From assembly GCF_000423605.1 (NCBI RefSeq), contig NZ_AUIH01000009.1, positions 62,001 through 126,000 on the forward strand: DNA of 64,000 bases, given 5' to 3'. The translations under genes were made by a program, and so were the position numbers. Shown here in pieces: positions 62,704 to 64,000 of this stretch. The notes under the pieces are model-generated. The model had not been told where the DNA came from. It did no database searches and saw nothing but the letters and a program-made list of their open reading frames with translations. The stretch's first letter is position 1; each line of letters opens with the position of its first letter. The stretch is from Saccharospirillum impatiens DSM 12546. Its GTDB lineage: Bacteria; Pseudomonadota; Gammaproteobacteria; Pseudomonadales; Natronospirillaceae.

Positions 62704-63746
62704 TCGACAACCATTATTTTGTTATATCCTGCCGCATGTATATTACAACCACGTTGCAGAGTCAAAACGTTACTGAACAAAAGGTGACATGTATCAAAAG
62801 CGGTGTCCCGTGTAACGATCTCTTTTGGGCCTTTTCGTTCTGGCCGATCCGACTGCCTGTGCGTGTTACCGAGGTAAGTCAGCACACCTAACCGGGAGAT
62901 TGTTATTGGTCGACTGCGTTTGCTACGCGAGCGTCTTTGCTCCCCTTGCTCAGGATTGATCGAGAATGTCTCAATCAACGTCCACGACCTATCAAACCAG
63001 AGGCACGATTATCGGTCAACCCATTTTTTTGCGTTTTTTTGACGCTTTGGTGATTCTTTGAACAACCGGGCGATGCCCATGGTGAGCGGCTTGGCCGACT
63101 TTGCGAGATTTTTTTGACAGGGGTTGAAATCGATACCGCGCGTTCAATACCGGCCAGGGGGCGTCCGGTGATAGAAATTCTGTGATAGCCACCGTACTCA
63201 ACACGAAAAAACTGCTATAAAAAATTCTTTAAATTCAAAGAGGTAGCGAAAGAAAACAATAGGTTGGCTCTCAATTCAAACCGCCCAGTGTCACCAGGCA
63301 ACGCTCGTGAGCAAAGACAGGACAGTATGATTAAGCCAGGATGATGGATTAGCAAGCACACTCTGCAGCTATCAAACCGGACCTCGCGATGCGACCCATG
63401 AAGGACATCTGAGACATTGTTTTGTGAAAATAATTACAGTCTTTCAAGAAAACACGGCAACCAATTAACCGCTTCACTTAGGAAATGGTCCGCAATACCA
63501 AAGCCCAATCAGCCTTTTTCTACCTGAAACCGGGTTATCCGGGTGCCTGAATAGACCGTGATGACGGATGAACGAGTAAATCCGGATTATCCCGGCTCTT
63601 TCTGTTGTGGTTTCAGATAAAGCGTTGTACCGAAGACGTGATAAGTCAGCAACGAGTCCTCTCCCACGCGACGGGAGAGGGCGTGATCAGTGCCGAAACA
63701 GGGAATCAGGTCGCTGCCAGATCAGACTGTTCAATGTTTACAGAGG
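62704..63746. other. Long stretch without a convincing gene
   Basis: About 1.04 kb between the porin promoter and dapB. Short frames exist on both strands but none has a ribosome site or protein-like composition. Seen in it: an imperfect inverted repeat of CCGGGTTATCCGGG type (about 63530 with 63577-63596), a GGGAGAGG hairpin (63658-63680) and several T-rich runs near 63030. It may hold extended porin control sequence or an untranslated RNA. Confidence 0.45.
63658..63680. repeat. CCTCTCCC/GGGAGAGG hairpin
   Basis: Perfect 8-bp stem (63658-63665 with 63673-63680) and a seven-base loop, 67 bases beyond the dapB stop. No T-run on either strand, so it is a dispersed repeat or weak terminator, like the one at 35301. 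Confidence 0.45.

Positions 63747-64000
<254 letters not shown>

Noticed and set aside
62700-62978. 92-codon leftward frame upstream of the porin
   Set aside because: No ribosome site, Arg/Ser-rich composition and overlap with the porin promoter region.

Overview
The window is chromosomal DNA from a marine or halophilic gammaproteobacterium, most likely of the Oceanospirillales type (Saccharospirillum/Reinekea-like; a judgement from gene content and style, not from a search). Supporting signs are the gammaproteobacterial neighbourhoods bamD/rluD/pgeF/clpB and rpsT/murJ/ribF/ileS/lspA/fkpB/ispH, a full PilSR plus minor-pilin locus, an acidic outer-membrane porin, and moderately high GC coding DNA with AT-rich control regions. 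No rRNA, tRNA, CRISPR array, insertion sequence or prophage was seen.

Layout. 1-4 kb: the end of a lipoprotein gene, then a two-component pair (regulator first, kinase second, both leftward). 4-8 kb: a yeast-type cytosine deaminase, a SatD-family protein, and an unrecognised two-gene operon coding for a multi-pass membrane protein and a von Willebrand A lipoprotein. 8-17.5 kb: a heme/iron acquisition island. It holds tonB, a leftward TonB-dependent receptor and HmuY-like lipoprotein, and a rightward hmuSTUV operon trailed by a TrmK-like methyltransferase gene. Its control regions carry Fur-box-like sequences, and a candidate Fur-repressed small RNA lies at its left edge (8185-8379, minus strand). 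17.9-21.9 kb: a secreted M28 peptidase, an ECF sigma/anti-sigma pair and an ibpA-type small heat-shock gene with a sigma-32 promoter and a ROSE-like RNA thermometer.

22-32.5 kb: a giant single-chain tandem UvrA (four ATPase modules), a class II Fic AMPylase gene preceded by five copies of a 9-bp element, glpD behind GlpR-like sites, a Zur-like regulator, and a GcvA-like LysR regulator that seems to start at ATT. 32.5-42.7 kb: clpB, pgeF, rluD, bamD, nadE, pilS and pilR. 42.8-50.2 kb: minor pilin genes (fimT-pilV-pilW-pilX-pilY1-pilE leftward, plus a second fimT-like gene facing them). 50.4-58.3 kb: the conserved ispH to murJ block and rpsT. 58.4-64 kb: a DUF4198-like protein, a divergent pirin/LysR pair flanked by 7-bp tandem repeats, a porin, about 1.1 kb without a convincing gene, and the end of dapB.

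Two copies of a large palindromic element (4078-4190 and 32389-32516) share an almost identical core but have different, still self-complementary arms. They look like a dispersed structured repeat family. The strongest leads for new biology are the Fur-box RNA, the Fic operator array, the palindrome family, the tandem UvrA and the membrane/vWA operon.
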